Of a stretch of 64,000 nt of DNA, positions 17,662 through 26,660 are shown piece by piece. Within the stretch, counting starts at the first letter, position 1. The number at the start of each line of letters is the position of its first letter. The notes under the pieces were generated by a model, which saw only the letters and a program-made list of their open reading frames with translations, made no database searches and was not told the DNA's origin. Source of the stretch: Gloeotrichia echinulata CP02 (GTDB lineage: Bacteria > Cyanobacteriota > Cyanobacteriia > Cyanobacteriales > Nostocaceae); NCBI GenBank assembly GCA_038087035.1, contig CP051187.1, positions 2,981,001 to 3,045,000 of the forward strand, in the 5' to 3' direction. Made by a program: the position numbers and the translations under genes.

Positions 17662-18120
17662 TTAGGATTCTCCTTGTGTTAATAAGTAATTATGCTGCGA
17701 ATCTAGCAATAAATATTCTAACCTTATCAGTTGGATCATTCCCTTTTCATCCATAATCATTTCTCCTAAATAAGGCGCTTCCTTTAATAAATTTCCCGTA
17801 TCAACTAAATCTATATCTGGTTTATTTAAAGTTTCTGTCACTCGTTCTGCCATCAAACCGAGCCAACGATTGATGTTATCTTGTCCTACATAGTTTACCA
17901 TAATAATTCGTGTACTTAAGTATGAACGACTGGGTTGATTTTGAATCAACTGGCATAAATCGATTACGGGTACAATTGCACCTCGATAGTTAAATAAACC
18001 AGCAACATAGCTCGGAACTTGATGTAATTTCCTGAGCATCACCCTGGGGATAACTTCCACAACCTGAGAAGTATCCAGAGCATATAAATTATTTCCGACA
18101 GAGAAAAGTAACATTAGCAT
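17662..18120 (-). CDS. CheW-domain coupling protein (WspB-like), first gene of the chemosensory block
   Basis: 152 residues, one CheW domain: MLMLLFSVGNNLYALDTSQV, SYVAGLFNYRGAIVPVIDL. It is the most upstream gene of the minus-strand series, so the operon promoter should lie in 18121-18400. It probably docks the receptor to CheA together with the WspD-like protein. Confidence 0.85.
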   Translation of the reverse strand: MLMLLFSVGNNLYALDTSQVVEVIPRVMLRKLHQVPSYVAGLFNYRGAIVPVIDLCQLIQNQPSRSYLSTRIIMVNYVGQDNINRWLGLMAERVTETLNKPDIDLVDTGNLLKEAPYLGEMIMDEKGMIQLIRLEYLLLDSQHNYLLTQGES

Positions 18121-18672
18121 AATATATTGATTATTGCACGATTAAAAAGGCTATTTTAATCTCTATATATACAGTATACAAATTGCATATCTTTGCCTAG
18201 AAATATCAAAATCATGACTTATGCATTGACAGAAATCGTTAGACATGTATTGCTATTATCAGCCATTTGATTTGTCGAAAATCAGCGCGCGATGTCTAAC
18301 GACAAGCCCCATAGTGTCAAAGCCACCCATAGTTAAGTGTTGCCGAAAGCCGGAAATCAGATAAATTCGTTATAAGCATGATCTCTTATTTATAAAGTAT
18401 AAAAAAATTATATTATACTAATTCGATATGAAAATGCTTATTATTGGGTTAACTGTACAGGCTATATTTTTTGTGTATACGTATATACAATAAATACACT
18501 GCAAAACAAAAGGTAGGCTTGAATACACTAGGACTTACACACGCTCTCAAAGGAATCATCTTGTGAATTAACGAAAATACCTCATTTCAGGCTTTGATCA
18601 ATCATCATTATTGCCCCGCACATATCGCCGTTCAAACAATTTTATATACTATCTGGTAGAAATAATTCTAGG
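18121..18672. other. Promoter-bearing gap upstream of the chemosensory operon
   Basis: AT-rich 550 bases with no convincing gene. It holds an inverted repeat (CGTTAGACAT at about 18238, ATGTCTAACG at about 18298) enclosing some 50 bases; this may be a MITE end pair or an operator. Promoter positions could not be fixed by eye. Confidence 0.4.
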
Positions 18673-19036
18673 GTGAATAAATTGTTGACCATACAGCAGC
18701 ATTCAAGACTGGGCAAGGAAGTTCTACAAAATTGTAATCTTGCATATATTACAGACCAACAAGTCCAGGAATTGAAGCAATCTCTTTGGGAACACGGGGT
18801 GATTGTTGTCAGAAAGCAAAAACTGACGGCCTCCCAGTTGAAGGAGTTTGCCATCCAGACATTCGGTGACTCAAGCCTCGGTAGTCGCCCCAAGCCTCTA
18901 GATCCCGAAATCTCTCCAGACTTACAAAGTCATTGTGTTTTGGGATAACTCCCAGGTCATGCATACAGGTATGCCCTACGATGCCAAAAAGTATCAGCGG
19001 ATTGCTTTGCGTGTTGGTGTTGTAAATAATAATTGA
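18673..19036 (+). pseudogene. TauD/TfdA-family dioxygenase remnant
   Basis: The first 80 or so codons (ITDQQVQELKQSLWEHGVIV, VRKQKLTASQLKEFA) match the N-terminus of 2-oxoglutarate-dependent TauD-like oxygenases. After about 18930 the homology continues in another frame with VFWDNSQVMHTGMPYDAKKY and a QRIALRVGVV ending, the C-terminus of the same family, stopping at 19036. About 150 central residues, including the first iron His/Asp, are deleted and the frame is shifted, so it is dead. Confidence 0.7.
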
Positions 19037-19139
19037 ATTTACACCGAAATGAAGGAAATAAAACCCAAAAATCACCTCTTATGAATTAAAAATTAGTAAT
19101 TAGTTAAAAATGAGGGATTTTTAATTCTAAGTCGGCGGT

Positions 19140-19177
19140 TTATCCATCCCCCTGCGCTATCGCAAGGGGATGGAGTT
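19140..19177. repeat. Hairpin CCATCCCC/GGGGATGG followed by T-run
   Basis: Stem CCATCCCC ... GGGGATGG then AGTTTTTTATC. It could terminate transcription after the dioxygenase remnant. The preceding AAGTCGGCGG and the GGGGATGGAGTTT tail recur at about 33796-33840 (and AAGTCGGCGG at 53891), so it is also a dispersed repeat, possibly an old IS end. Confidence 0.5.
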
Positions 19178-19296
19178 TTTTATCTTGGTTATTCCATTTT
19201 TCGGGAGGCGGGTAGATAGAAAATGTGGCAATATTGCACAGAATTACTATTAGCTACTAATCTATTCCTACGGTGCTTCCTCGGTAAAATTTGGTT

Positions 19297-20700
19297 ATGA
19301 ATCTTGCTCAAGTTGAAATAGCTGGACCGCTAAATCTGGAAATTCCCCAGATTGCTACACCACAAACCGGAATTCAAGTTTCTAAGGATGCTATTCGCAC
19401 CAGTTTGAGAGCCTCAACACTGGATGGTGTCTTTGCTACAGTCTTTTCTATAACTACTGGGGGAATTTTACTGACTAATTTCCTAGTAGAGTTAGACGCC
19501 ACTCCAGTTGTGTTTGGGATGCTGTCGTCAATCCCGATGCTGGTAAATCTGATTCAGCCTTTGGGTGCTTATTTGTCGGAACGCACCACCAGTCGCTTTC
19601 AGTATTCCCTAGCCACCTATGGGATTTCTCGGGTGCTGTGGTTGATTCTTGTCATTGGTATTATGGGCGCGAGTTGGGGGGCGTTTAGTTCTGTCCACTT
19701 GGTAGTATTGACGCTCTTAATTGTCCTATTCAGCCATCTTTTGGGAGGTTTAGGAAGTGCATCCTGGCTCTGTTGGCTGGCGATGATCGTCCCCCGACGA
19801 TTGCGCGGTAGGTATTTTGGGATACGCAATAGTGCAGCTAGCTTGACAAATTTGCTGAGTGTCCCTTTAGCCGGTTTAGCTGTATCACATTGGTATGGCG
19901 GAACTTTACAGGGTTATGGTGTCGTTCTGCTTGTGGGTGTTGTCTTCGGATTTATTAGCCTGGGGTGTCAGTACTTCCAGATGGATATGAATCCATTGTC
20001 ACAAAACACTTTTTTTGCTATGTCTGTGCAAAAAAGTGATATTCAACTAGTCAGCGACAGCACGGCACTTGACAAAGATGAATCTTTGTGCAGCGAAAAA
20101 GTGCCTATTCGGTCCCCTATCTGGAAAAACTCTAATTTTCTGATGTTTTTGCTCTATTTCAGTTCCTGGATGCTTGCTGTTAACCTCAGCGGTCCTTTTT
20201 TCAACTTCTATATGCTGCAAACCCTTGATTTAGATATCAGTTGCGTGACAATTTACAATAGCCTGCAAATGGGGGCTAATTTGCTGATGCTGATTCTGTG
20301 GGGTAAATTGGCAGACAAAATTGGTAATCGTCCCATCTTACTCATGATGGGAATTTTGGTAGCACTCACACCTCTGTTGTGGCTGGGTATTACTGTAAAT
20401 CACCAGGGTATCTGGCTATGGTTCCCGCTGTTACACATCTTTATTGGCGGAACTGGAGCAGCAATTGATTTGTGTAGTAATAATATGCAGTTAGGAATTG
20501 CACCAATTAAAAATCAGTCTATCTATTTTGCGATCGCAGCGGCTACCGCTGGGCTTAGTGGTGCTTTAGGTACAACTATCGGCGGTTTCATCGCCCAATT
20601 TGCTGAACATGGAGGCTTACTAGCATTATTCGCTATCTCTAGTCTATGCCGATTAGTAGCACTTATCCCCCTCATTTTTGTGCAAGAACAGAAAGGGTGA
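19297..20700 (+). CDS. Major facilitator superfamily transporter
   Basis: 467 residues from ATG 19297 (a TTG six bases earlier is also in frame). Twelve hydrophobic helices are separated by a charged central loop. Family features are the short loop after helix 2, GRYFGIRNSAASLTNLLSVP around helix 5 and GKLADKIGNRPILLMMG at the helix 8-9 loop, a typical MFS repeat. No substrate can be read from the sequence. It stands alone between a pseudogene and the convergent accD. Confidence 0.85.
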   Translation: MNLAQVEIAGPLNLEIPQIATPQTGIQVSKDAIRTSLRASTLDGVFATVFSITTGGILLTNFLVELDATPVVFGMLSSIPMLVNLIQPLGAYLSERTTSRFQYSLATYGISRVLWLILVIGIMGASWGAFSSVHLVVLTLLIVLFSHLLGGLGSASWLCWLAMIVPRRLRGRYFGIRNSAASLTNLLSVPLAGLAVSHWYGGTLQGYGVVLLVGVVFGFISLGCQYFQMDMNPLSQNTFFAMSVQKSDIQLVSDSTALDKDESLCSEKVPIRSPIWKNSNFLMFLLYFSSWMLAVNLSGPFFNFYMLQTLDLDISCVTIYNSLQMGANLLMLILWGKLADKIGNRPILLMMGILVALTPLLWLGITVNHQGIWLWFPLLHIFIGGTGAAIDLCSNNMQLGIAPIKNQSIYFAIAAATAGLSGALGTTIGGFIAQFAEHGGLLALFAISSLCRLVALIPLIFVQEQKG

Positions 20701-20769
20701 AGGATTAGGGAAGCAGGGGGAGATGAGTTCGTACTGAAAAATTATTTTTCCCCCTCATTTCCCCTCTTC

Positions 20770-21720
20770 TTACTCAGCTGCGCTGGAACTTAAGGACATT
20801 GTTTCCCATAACACCATATGGGGTGCGGTGGGTATGGGTTGGTGCAAGCCAATCAGCTGTGCTAGAGTATTCTTTAATTGGGTACGCGGTACGATATCAT
20901 CCACAAAACCGTGTTTGAGCAAATCTTCCGCACTTTGGAAATCTTCTGGGAGTTTTTCCCGCAGGGTTTGCTCAATTACGCGCCTACCTGCAAAACCAAT
21001 GGTTGCTTTTGGTTCTGCTATGATAATGTCGCCTAACATGGCGAAACTAGCGGTGACACCGCCTGTGGTAGGGTTAGTCAAAATAGGAATATATAATAAT
21101 CTTTCGTCGCGATGGCGCTGAAGCGCTGCGGAGATTTTCGCCATCTGCATTAAGGAAAGCATACCTTCCTGCATTCTGGCGCCACCAGAGGTACAGACAA
21201 TCAATACTGCATATCGCCCCTGAGTAGCTTGCTCAATCATCCGGGTGAGTTTTTCTCCCACTACTGAACCCATACTACCACCCATAAACCGGAAGTCCAT
21301 CACTCCCAAAGCAACGGGTAAACCATTGATTTGACCCAAACCGGTTTTGACAGCATCGATTAAGCCAATTTTTTCCTGCATTTCGCGCAGGCGATCGCTA
21401 TATGGTTTGCGATCGCGAAATTGTAGCGGATCGGTGGGGCGCAAATGCTCATCCATCGGTCTCCACGTACCGTGATCTATCAATTGGCGGATGCGTTCTT
21501 CGCTATCCACGCGATTATGATGACCACATTCAACGCAAACCATCTGATTTGCTTTTAGGTCTTTTGTATATGTCAATACAGCACATTTAGGACACTTGTG
21601 CCATAGTCCATCAGCAATTTCACGTTCTTGGCGTTCAAGGTTGGTATTTCCTGATTTGCGTCGATTTGCAAACCAATCTAATAGAGACTTTAAACCGCGT
21701 GATTCTTCGTTGTTCGCCAT
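20770..21720 (-). CDS. accD: Acetyl-CoA carboxylase carboxyltransferase subunit beta
   Basis: 316 residues from the ATG at 21720, which gives MANNEESRGLKSLLDWF as in other cyanobacterial AccD; an in-frame ATG five codons earlier is less likely. An N-terminal zinc ribbon (CPKCAVLTY ... MVCVECGHHNR) precedes the crotonase-like carboxyltransferase domain (VVGEKLTRMIEQA, CTSGGARMQEGMLSLMQM, GGVTASFAMLGDIIIAEP, IGFAGRRVIEQTL). With AccA it transfers carboxyl from biotin to acetyl-CoA, making malonyl-CoA for fatty acid synthesis. Confidence 0.95.
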   Translation of the reverse strand: MANNEESRGLKSLLDWFANRRKSGNTNLERQEREIADGLWHKCPKCAVLTYTKDLKANQMVCVECGHHNRVDSEERIRQLIDHGTWRPMDEHLRPTDPLQFRDRKPYSDRLREMQEKIGLIDAVKTGLGQINGLPVALGVMDFRFMGGSMGSVVGEKLTRMIEQATQGRYAVLIVCTSGGARMQEGMLSLMQMAKISAALQRHRDERLLYIPILTNPTTGGVTASFAMLGDIIIAEPKATIGFAGRRVIEQTLREKLPEDFQSAEDLLKHGFVDDIVPRTQLKNTLAQLIGLHQPIPTAPHMVLWETMSLSSSAAE

Positions 21721-22142
21721 TTTTATGTTATTCAAAAGTGGGTATGAGGTCGAAAACAGGTCAATCTGTGATATGGAGTCATGATTATTAGTTATTAGCG
21801 CTTGTGATTCACTATTAATTTTTGACTCTTCACTCTTGACTATTGACTACATCGTCAAAATTACGCTTGTAAGCAATTGAGACTTTATTTTGCATCTTTG
21901 GTTGCCAGCTTAACGAAAATGCTTAGGCCAATACAAGTCTCTTGTTCGTTTTATCTTGTGAATTTACTGGCAAAAGCTGGGAAATCTAACCCCCAAAATA
22001 GATATGAGTAGCTTGGGATAGGTCTGATGTAACGGTAATACAAGTCACAGGCCGATATTACCAAAATATCAAGGGCAGATGGCGTAATGACGGTTACAGT
22101 CATGATAAATAAAGGTGTTTTATCAAGAAAATGGGCAATTTT
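21721..22142. other. Gap between accD and pilD, nothing recognised
   Basis: About 420 bases of AT-rich sequence upstream of accD and downstream of pilD, both on the minus strand. The accD promoter should be here. No gene, RNA or strong hairpin was seen. Confidence 0.4.
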
Positions 22143-22964
22143 TCAATTGATTGGGAAAAATAATCGCAGGTAAGCAGATAAAATCGTTTCCCCACCAAAT
22201 ACTGCAATTACAGCCCCCAAAGCGAGAAAAGGCCCAAAAGGTATCTTTTGTCCCAATTTTCGCCGCGATAGTGCCATTGCACCACCACCAATTAATACTC
22301 CCATTCCACAGGCAATAAAACCAGCCAACAGCAAATATTTCCACCCCAACCATGCTCCCATCATGGCTGCTAATTTGGCGTCACCTGCGCCCATTGCGGT
22401 TTTACCTAAAGCAATTGAACCCACTATGGCGATCGCATCAAACAGCCATAAGCCCAGAACAGCTCCTACTATCCCCATTATCAGGTGTTTTACCAATCCC
22501 ACCCAACTATATTCTGGAAAAAAACCGACAGTCATTTGAAATATTATCCCTAATACCAACCCTGATTTAGTCAGTGGATTTGGTAAGGTCATAGTATCTA
22601 AGTCAATCAGTGCTAGGGCTAATAACCAGCTACAAAAAGCCCAGTATCCTATTGTAAAAATCGAAACTTTAAATATTAAAAATACTAGTAAAAATACTAT
22701 GCTCGTTAACGCTTCTACCACAGGATAACGAGCAGAAATCTTGCTTTTACAATAACGACACCGCCCTTTTAACCACAACCACCCGAAAACTGGTACATTA
22801 TCGTAGGCTTTAAGTTGGTTTAGGCAATGGGGACAGCGGGAAGGTGGCCAAAGAATCGACAATCCTGCAGGTAGCCGATAAACTACAACATTAATAAAGC
22901 TTCCAATAGATGCACCCAGAGCCAAGACAATGAGACTCGCCGGAACGACGATCAAAATATCCAT
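22143..22964 (-). CDS. pilD: Prepilin peptidase / N-methyltransferase (type IV pilus)
   Basis: 273 residues from the ATG that gives MDILIVVPASLIV; the longer ORF start falls in the TCATTTG repeat. It has GSFINVVVYRLP (substrate loop of the methyltransferase part), two zinc-binding CxxC pairs (CPHCLNQL and CRYCKSKIS), RYPVVEALT, and two peptidase aspartates (IDLDTMTLPNPLT and GAGDAKLAAMMGAWLGW). Eight hydrophobic helices. It cleaves and methylates type IV prepilins, needed for twitching, competence and hormogonium motility. Confidence 0.95.
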   Translation of the reverse strand: MDILIVVPASLIVLALGASIGSFINVVVYRLPAGLSILWPPSRCPHCLNQLKAYDNVPVFGWLWLKGRCRYCKSKISARYPVVEALTSIVFLLVFLIFKVSIFTIGYWAFCSWLLALALIDLDTMTLPNPLTKSGLVLGIIFQMTVGFFPEYSWVGLVKHLIMGIVGAVLGLWLFDAIAIVGSIALGKTAMGAGDAKLAAMMGAWLGWKYLLLAGFIACGMGVLIGGGAMALSRRKLGQKIPFGPFLALGAVIAVFGGETILSAYLRLFFPIN

Positions 22965-22975
22965 ATAGTCATTTG

Positions 22976-23180
22976 TCATTTGTCATTTGTCATTTGTCAT
23001 TTATCGTTGATTTTTTATCCTTTGTCGAGAGTTTATTCATCTAGACAACTGATGACTCTTGAATCTTGAATCTTGAATCTTGAATCTTGAATCTTGACTC
23101 TTGACCCTTGACCCTTGACTCTTGACCCTTGACCCTTGACTCTTGACCCTTGACTCTTGACTCTTGACTCTTGACTCTTG
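22976..23180. repeat. Heptamer short tandem repeats (STRR)
   Basis: Two arrays: TCATTTG units at about 22976-23002, and CTTGAAT/CTTGACT/CTTGACC units through about 23050-23180. Variants are mixed rather than blocked. Heptamer arrays of this type are common between genes in Nostocales. The TCATTTG array runs right up to the pilD start. Confidence 0.85.
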
Positions 23181-23181
23181 C

Positions 23182-23448
23182 CTAATACATATGTGATTCA
23201 ATTTGACTTAAGGGTACAAAACACTCTTGGGGTAAGAGAACAGGTTGGTGAGTAAAAATCACCTTACCCCGATGAGTCACACGATTAATGGCTACTCCTG
23301 AAGGTCGCCCAGCTATTTCGGGATGTACCTCACAGTGAGTGTAGTAAATCTGACCAGCCGCCCTAATCAAAGCAGGATCGATTAAAGGCGACTGGTTTCT
23401 GGGAGCGGTAAAATTTGCTTGTCCTTGTCCTTGTCTTAAAGCTTGCAC
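23182..23448 (-). CDS. Conserved cyanobacterial hypothetical protein
   Basis: 88 residues, soluble, starting MQALRQGQGQANF, with a central YYTHCEVHPEIAGRPSGVAI segment carrying His-Cys-Glu-His and a VIFTHQPVLLPQECFVPL end. I do not recognise a named domain. It ends inside the border of the heptamer array, and lies about 90 bases from leuB on the same strand. Its composition looks like real coding sequence. Confidence 0.5.
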   Translation of the reverse strand: MQALRQGQGQANFTAPRNQSPLIDPALIRAAGQIYYTHCEVHPEIAGRPSGVAINRVTHRGKVIFTHQPVLLPQECFVPLSQIESHMY

Positions 23449-23540
23449 TATTTACGGCTATTTACTTTCTAAATTTCCCTCTAGTCTATCCGAAAGATTA
23501 TCTAACGGTTGCCAAAATGGTACAACTTGACACGATCAAA

Positions 23541-24629
23541 TTATTTTGCTGCAAGAGTTTTCAGCAGTGAGTCGCCCATAGCACGGCAACCGAGAAGATT
23601 CTTCCCTGCAGAAATTATATCGCCTGTGCGATCGCCCTGCTCTAAAACTTGGAATACTGCTTGTTCAACCCTGTCTGCTGCTTCTGCTTGGTTTAAGCCG
23701 TACCGTAGCAACATGGCTGCACTCAAAACTTGGGCTAGGGGGTTAGCTTTATCCTGTCCCGCAATATCTGGCGCCGAACCGTGGACGGGTTCAAAGACTC
23801 CAGGCCCTGAAGCACCCAAACTAGCAGAGGGTAACATCCCAATACTACCTGTCAGCATGGCAGCGGCATCCGAGAGAATATCGCCAAACAAATTCCCCGT
23901 GACAATCGTATCAAATTGCTTAGGAGCGCGTACTAACTGCATAGCAGCATTATCGACATAAAGATGAGATAGTTCAATATCGGGATATTCCGCCGAAAGT
24001 TTGATGATGCGATCGCGCCACAATTGAGATACTTCTAATACATTCGCTTTATCCACCGAACAGAGTTTTTTACCACGTTTGCGCGCCGCTTCAAAAGCCA
24101 CTCTGCCAATGCGTTCAATTTCCGATTCGGTGTAAACCATCGTATTTACACCGCGTTTTTCACCAGTTTCTGTCTCAAAAATGCCCTTGGGCTTACCGAA
24201 ATAAATACCGCCTGTCAGTTCGCGCACCACCATAATATCAACGCCTTCCACAACATCCCGCTTTAAAGTTGAGGCGTCAATCAGTTGGGGTAAAATTTTC
24301 GCGGGGCGCAAATTGGCAAACAATCCTAACCCCGCACGCAGCCCTAATAAACCGGCTTCTGGGCGTAAGTTAGATGGTAGAGAATCCCACTTATAACCAC
24401 CGATAGCGGCGAGTAATACAGCATCACTGTCACGACAGATATCCAAAGTGACAGAGGGTAGAGGTTCCCCGGTTTCGTCAATCGCAGCACCGCCGATGAG
24501 AGCAGTTTGGAAATCAAACTTAATATCAAATTGCTCCCCTACGACTTTTAGCACCTCTACCGCCACTGCCATAATTTCAGGGCCAATGCCATCGCCAGGG
24601 AGGAGGGTAATGCGGTAGTTTTGGGTCAT
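23541..24629 (-). CDS. leuB: 3-isopropylmalate dehydrogenase
   Basis: 362 residues, the usual length. LLPGDGIGPEIMAVAVEVL at the N-terminus, the LRPEAGLLGLRAGLGLFANL substrate segment, VRELTGGIYFGKPKG, DKANVLEVSQLWR, YVDNAAMQLVRAPKQFD and NLFGDILSDAAAML (Mg2+ aspartates), and a GSAPDIAGQDKANPLAQVLS NAD site. It oxidatively decarboxylates 3-isopropylmalate in leucine synthesis. Confidence 0.97.
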   Translation of the reverse strand: MTQNYRITLLPGDGIGPEIMAVAVEVLKVVGEQFDIKFDFQTALIGGAAIDETGEPLPSVTLDICRDSDAVLLAAIGGYKWDSLPSNLRPEAGLLGLRAGLGLFANLRPAKILPQLIDASTLKRDVVEGVDIMVVRELTGGIYFGKPKGIFETETGEKRGVNTMVYTESEIERIGRVAFEAARKRGKKLCSVDKANVLEVSQLWRDRIIKLSAEYPDIELSHLYVDNAAMQLVRAPKQFDTIVTGNLFGDILSDAAAMLTGSIGMLPSASLGASGPGVFEPVHGSAPDIAGQDKANPLAQVLSAAMLLRYGLNQAEAADRVEQAVFQVLEQGDRTGDIISAGKNLLGCRAMGDSLLKTLAAK

Positions 24630-24688
24630 AGCTATATTTTACTGGGTAGATGTTTAATCGCGCACAAATTCTCACAGAGTGACATCTC

Positions 24689-26089
24689 CTACACCAACCC
24701 TACGGGTATGGTGTAGGCTTCTGAAGTCCTGTTAAGGATGTTCAAAATTTCCTTTGTAATACTGTCAGACATAGTTCCAACTATGTCTATTTTCTTACTA
24801 CGGCGTTTTATACTTGGCATAATGCCCAAGCCAAGTCTCTTCAAATTGATAGCGGCATTAATGTCTCTATCAACTCTCAAAGATTCAATCTCATCCCAGT
24901 AATCTCTAGTATCAAGATTAGGAAATACTATCTCGTTCCGATAACTGAGAATTTGACTAGTATAAGCAGGATTTTGAGGTATCACAACGGCACCAGCTTT
25001 TGCGGCTATGTAACCTAATATCTCAAAAAACTGTCCAAATGCTGCATCCATCCAAGACTTATTTAATCCAGACTTTGCTGATTGTCCATTGGGTAAAAAC
25101 TTACCATTTTCGTCTGGCTTTGGTGCATTTTTTTTACTCAAACCTTGTAAATTAAGTTTTTCATGGAAAAATACTTTCTTACCACTTCTTACAAGTTTAT
25201 GGGCAGTCTTATATTGAAAATCCTTACGACTTCTAGCGATACGTTGATGCTGTTTACCTTCTTTTTTAGCTAGTTTTCTTCTAGGTTTACTACCAGGTTT
25301 TCTTTTATTTCTCTTGATTGATACTTTATCCAGTTTATGTTGGTTTTTACGTAGTGATTTTAAAGAAGGTAGTTTGTCACCTTCGGATGTAGCCAGATAA
25401 TCATCACCATGTAAAACAGCGTCCAAACCCATTGAATTATCCCAAGCTGGAACAATTAAATCAGGATTAAAATCAGGTACAGAGGTATCTTCCAGACACA
25501 TCTGGATATACCAACCATCTACTTTTTTGGTTACGCTGATTTGTTTAAGTTTAAAACCACTGGGCAAAGGTCGATGCATTCTGACTTGTACAACACCCAA
25601 TTTAGGTAATCTTAGATATAACCAGTTTTTCCGAACTAGTTTAATCCAATCATCTTTAGCACTTGCAAAAGTCATTGTGCCAAAACTAGCTGCTGTTTTA
25701 AAACGTGGCCTACCCGAACGCTTACCCTTTTTATCACCAACTATAAACCTTTCAAAAGCCTTATCAACTCGCTTACAAATATCTTGCAAAACAGTTGAAT
25801 CAACACGAGAAAAATCTAGTAACTCTCCAATATGCATTACCTTGATAAAATCTTTCTTTATTTCTGGTAATTGCAACTTTTGAGAGTAGTGACTTGGCCG
25901 CTCAAATAAACCAGGGAAAGTGTCTTTCCAAAAAGGAAACGCTTTTAGCTGCAAGTGATTGTTCTGCCACCATGAAAACCGCTCACCCAATTGTCGGTTG
26001 TACCAATAACGAGATATTCTTAACCACTCGTTAAGCTCTATCTTTTGATTAGTATCTGGGTAAACCTGATACTGGTAAGTTGTTTTCAT
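24689..26089 (-). CDS. tnpB: TnpB-family RNA-guided nuclease/transposase accessory protein, zinc finger lost
   Basis: About 466 residues from ATG 26089, which has GAGAGG eight or more bases upstream; a GTG at 26107 is the longer alternative. The RuvC-like acidic residues are kept: GLDAVLHGDDYLATSEG (Asp), VFFHEKLNLQGL (Glu), RVDRDINAA (Asp). Between the second and third, where TnpB normally has two CxxC pairs, this protein reads PAYTSQILSYRNEIVFPNL with no cysteines. The gene ends within the right-end hairpin. TnpB proteins use a guide RNA from the element end to cut DNA; whether this variant can is unknown. Confidence 0.8.
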   Translation of the reverse strand: MKTTYQYQVYPDTNQKIELNEWLRISRYWYNRQLGERFSWWQNNHLQLKAFPFWKDTFPGLFERPSHYSQKLQLPEIKKDFIKVMHIGELLDFSRVDSTVLQDICKRVDKAFERFIVGDKKGKRSGRPRFKTAASFGTMTFASAKDDWIKLVRKNWLYLRLPKLGVVQVRMHRPLPSGFKLKQISVTKKVDGWYIQMCLEDTSVPDFNPDLIVPAWDNSMGLDAVLHGDDYLATSEGDKLPSLKSLRKNQHKLDKVSIKRNKRKPGSKPRRKLAKKEGKQHQRIARSRKDFQYKTAHKLVRSGKKVFFHEKLNLQGLSKKNAPKPDENGKFLPNGQSAKSGLNKSWMDAAFGQFFEILGYIAAKAGAVVIPQNPAYTSQILSYRNEIVFPNLDTRDYWDEIESLRVDRDINAAINLKRLGLGIMPSIKRRSKKIDIVGTMSDSITKEILNILNRTSEAYTIPVGLV

Positions 26090-26155
26090 CGTGATTCGAC
26101 CTCTCACTTAACTTGTTATATGCTAGCATGAATGTACGAACAATGTACAGCCATC

Positions 26156-26344
26156 ATGAAAAACAAAAGATTAGGGTTAAGGATGTCTGAACGTAGATAT
26201 AATAAGTTGCAGTTATATTCAATACAAGTTGATAAAACAATGACACAAGTTTTAGAAGAATTTATCGATTCACTACCGAATCCAGAAATTGACAAAAACT
26301 CGACTGCCATTCAATCTGTTTCACCTGCGGTAAAAATTGATTGA
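26156..26344 (+). CDS. Small ribbon-helix-helix-like protein divergent from tnpB
   Basis: 62 residues from ATG 26156 (an ATG at 26132 is also in frame). KRLGLRMSERRYNKLQLYSI and DKTMTQVLEEFIDSLP fit a strand-helix-helix of the CopG/Arc type. I recall such genes sitting head-to-head with tnpB in cyanobacterial IS elements. The roughly 45-base space between the two starts would hold both promoters, so autoregulation or tnpB repression is a reasonable guess. Confidence 0.55.
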   Translation: MKNKRLGLRMSERRYNKLQLYSIQVDKTMTQVLEEFIDSLPNPEIDKNSTAIQSVSPAVKID

Positions 26345-26660
26345 ATGGCGTCTCCTTTTTGTCGCGCAATTCATCCCGACACCAACACGAAGTGTATGGT
26401 GCGGGGCTTCTTGCTGTTTAAGCTAAATATCATACCTAGCAAATGTCCCGATGGAGTTTTCAATTTATTTAGATGTGTGACTTGTTCGGGCATTGGACAT
26501 GGGAAAGTCAGTCGCGTGTAGGGGCACGGCATTGCCGTGCCCTTGGTTCTGGGGGAATGGCGCTATTTATGCATCAATTCGAGATGGGTAATGGTGATTA
26601 TACGCGAGATCGAGATCAGATATTGGGAAATTCTACCCTTTCGCAATTTTGGGGTAAAAC

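Larger units (their letters stand above)
24680..26415. mobile_element. IS200/IS605-group element with tnpB and divergent RHH gene
   Basis: Two hairpin-bearing ends in the same orientation enclose a minus-strand tnpB and a plus-strand RHH gene. Read on the minus strand the right end is GAAGCC-TACACCATAC ... GGTTGGTGTA-GGAGATGTCAC (24730 down to 24679), and the left end is GAAGCC-CCGCACCATAC ... GTTGGTGTC-GGGATGAA (about 26415 down to 26370). The GATGTCA end matches the other two IS ends in this window. No tnpA is present, so it depends on help in trans if it still moves. Confidence 0.6.

Noticed and set aside
22976..23180. Possible CRISPR array
   Set aside because: Units are only seven bases long, contiguous and without spacers; these are short tandem repeats.
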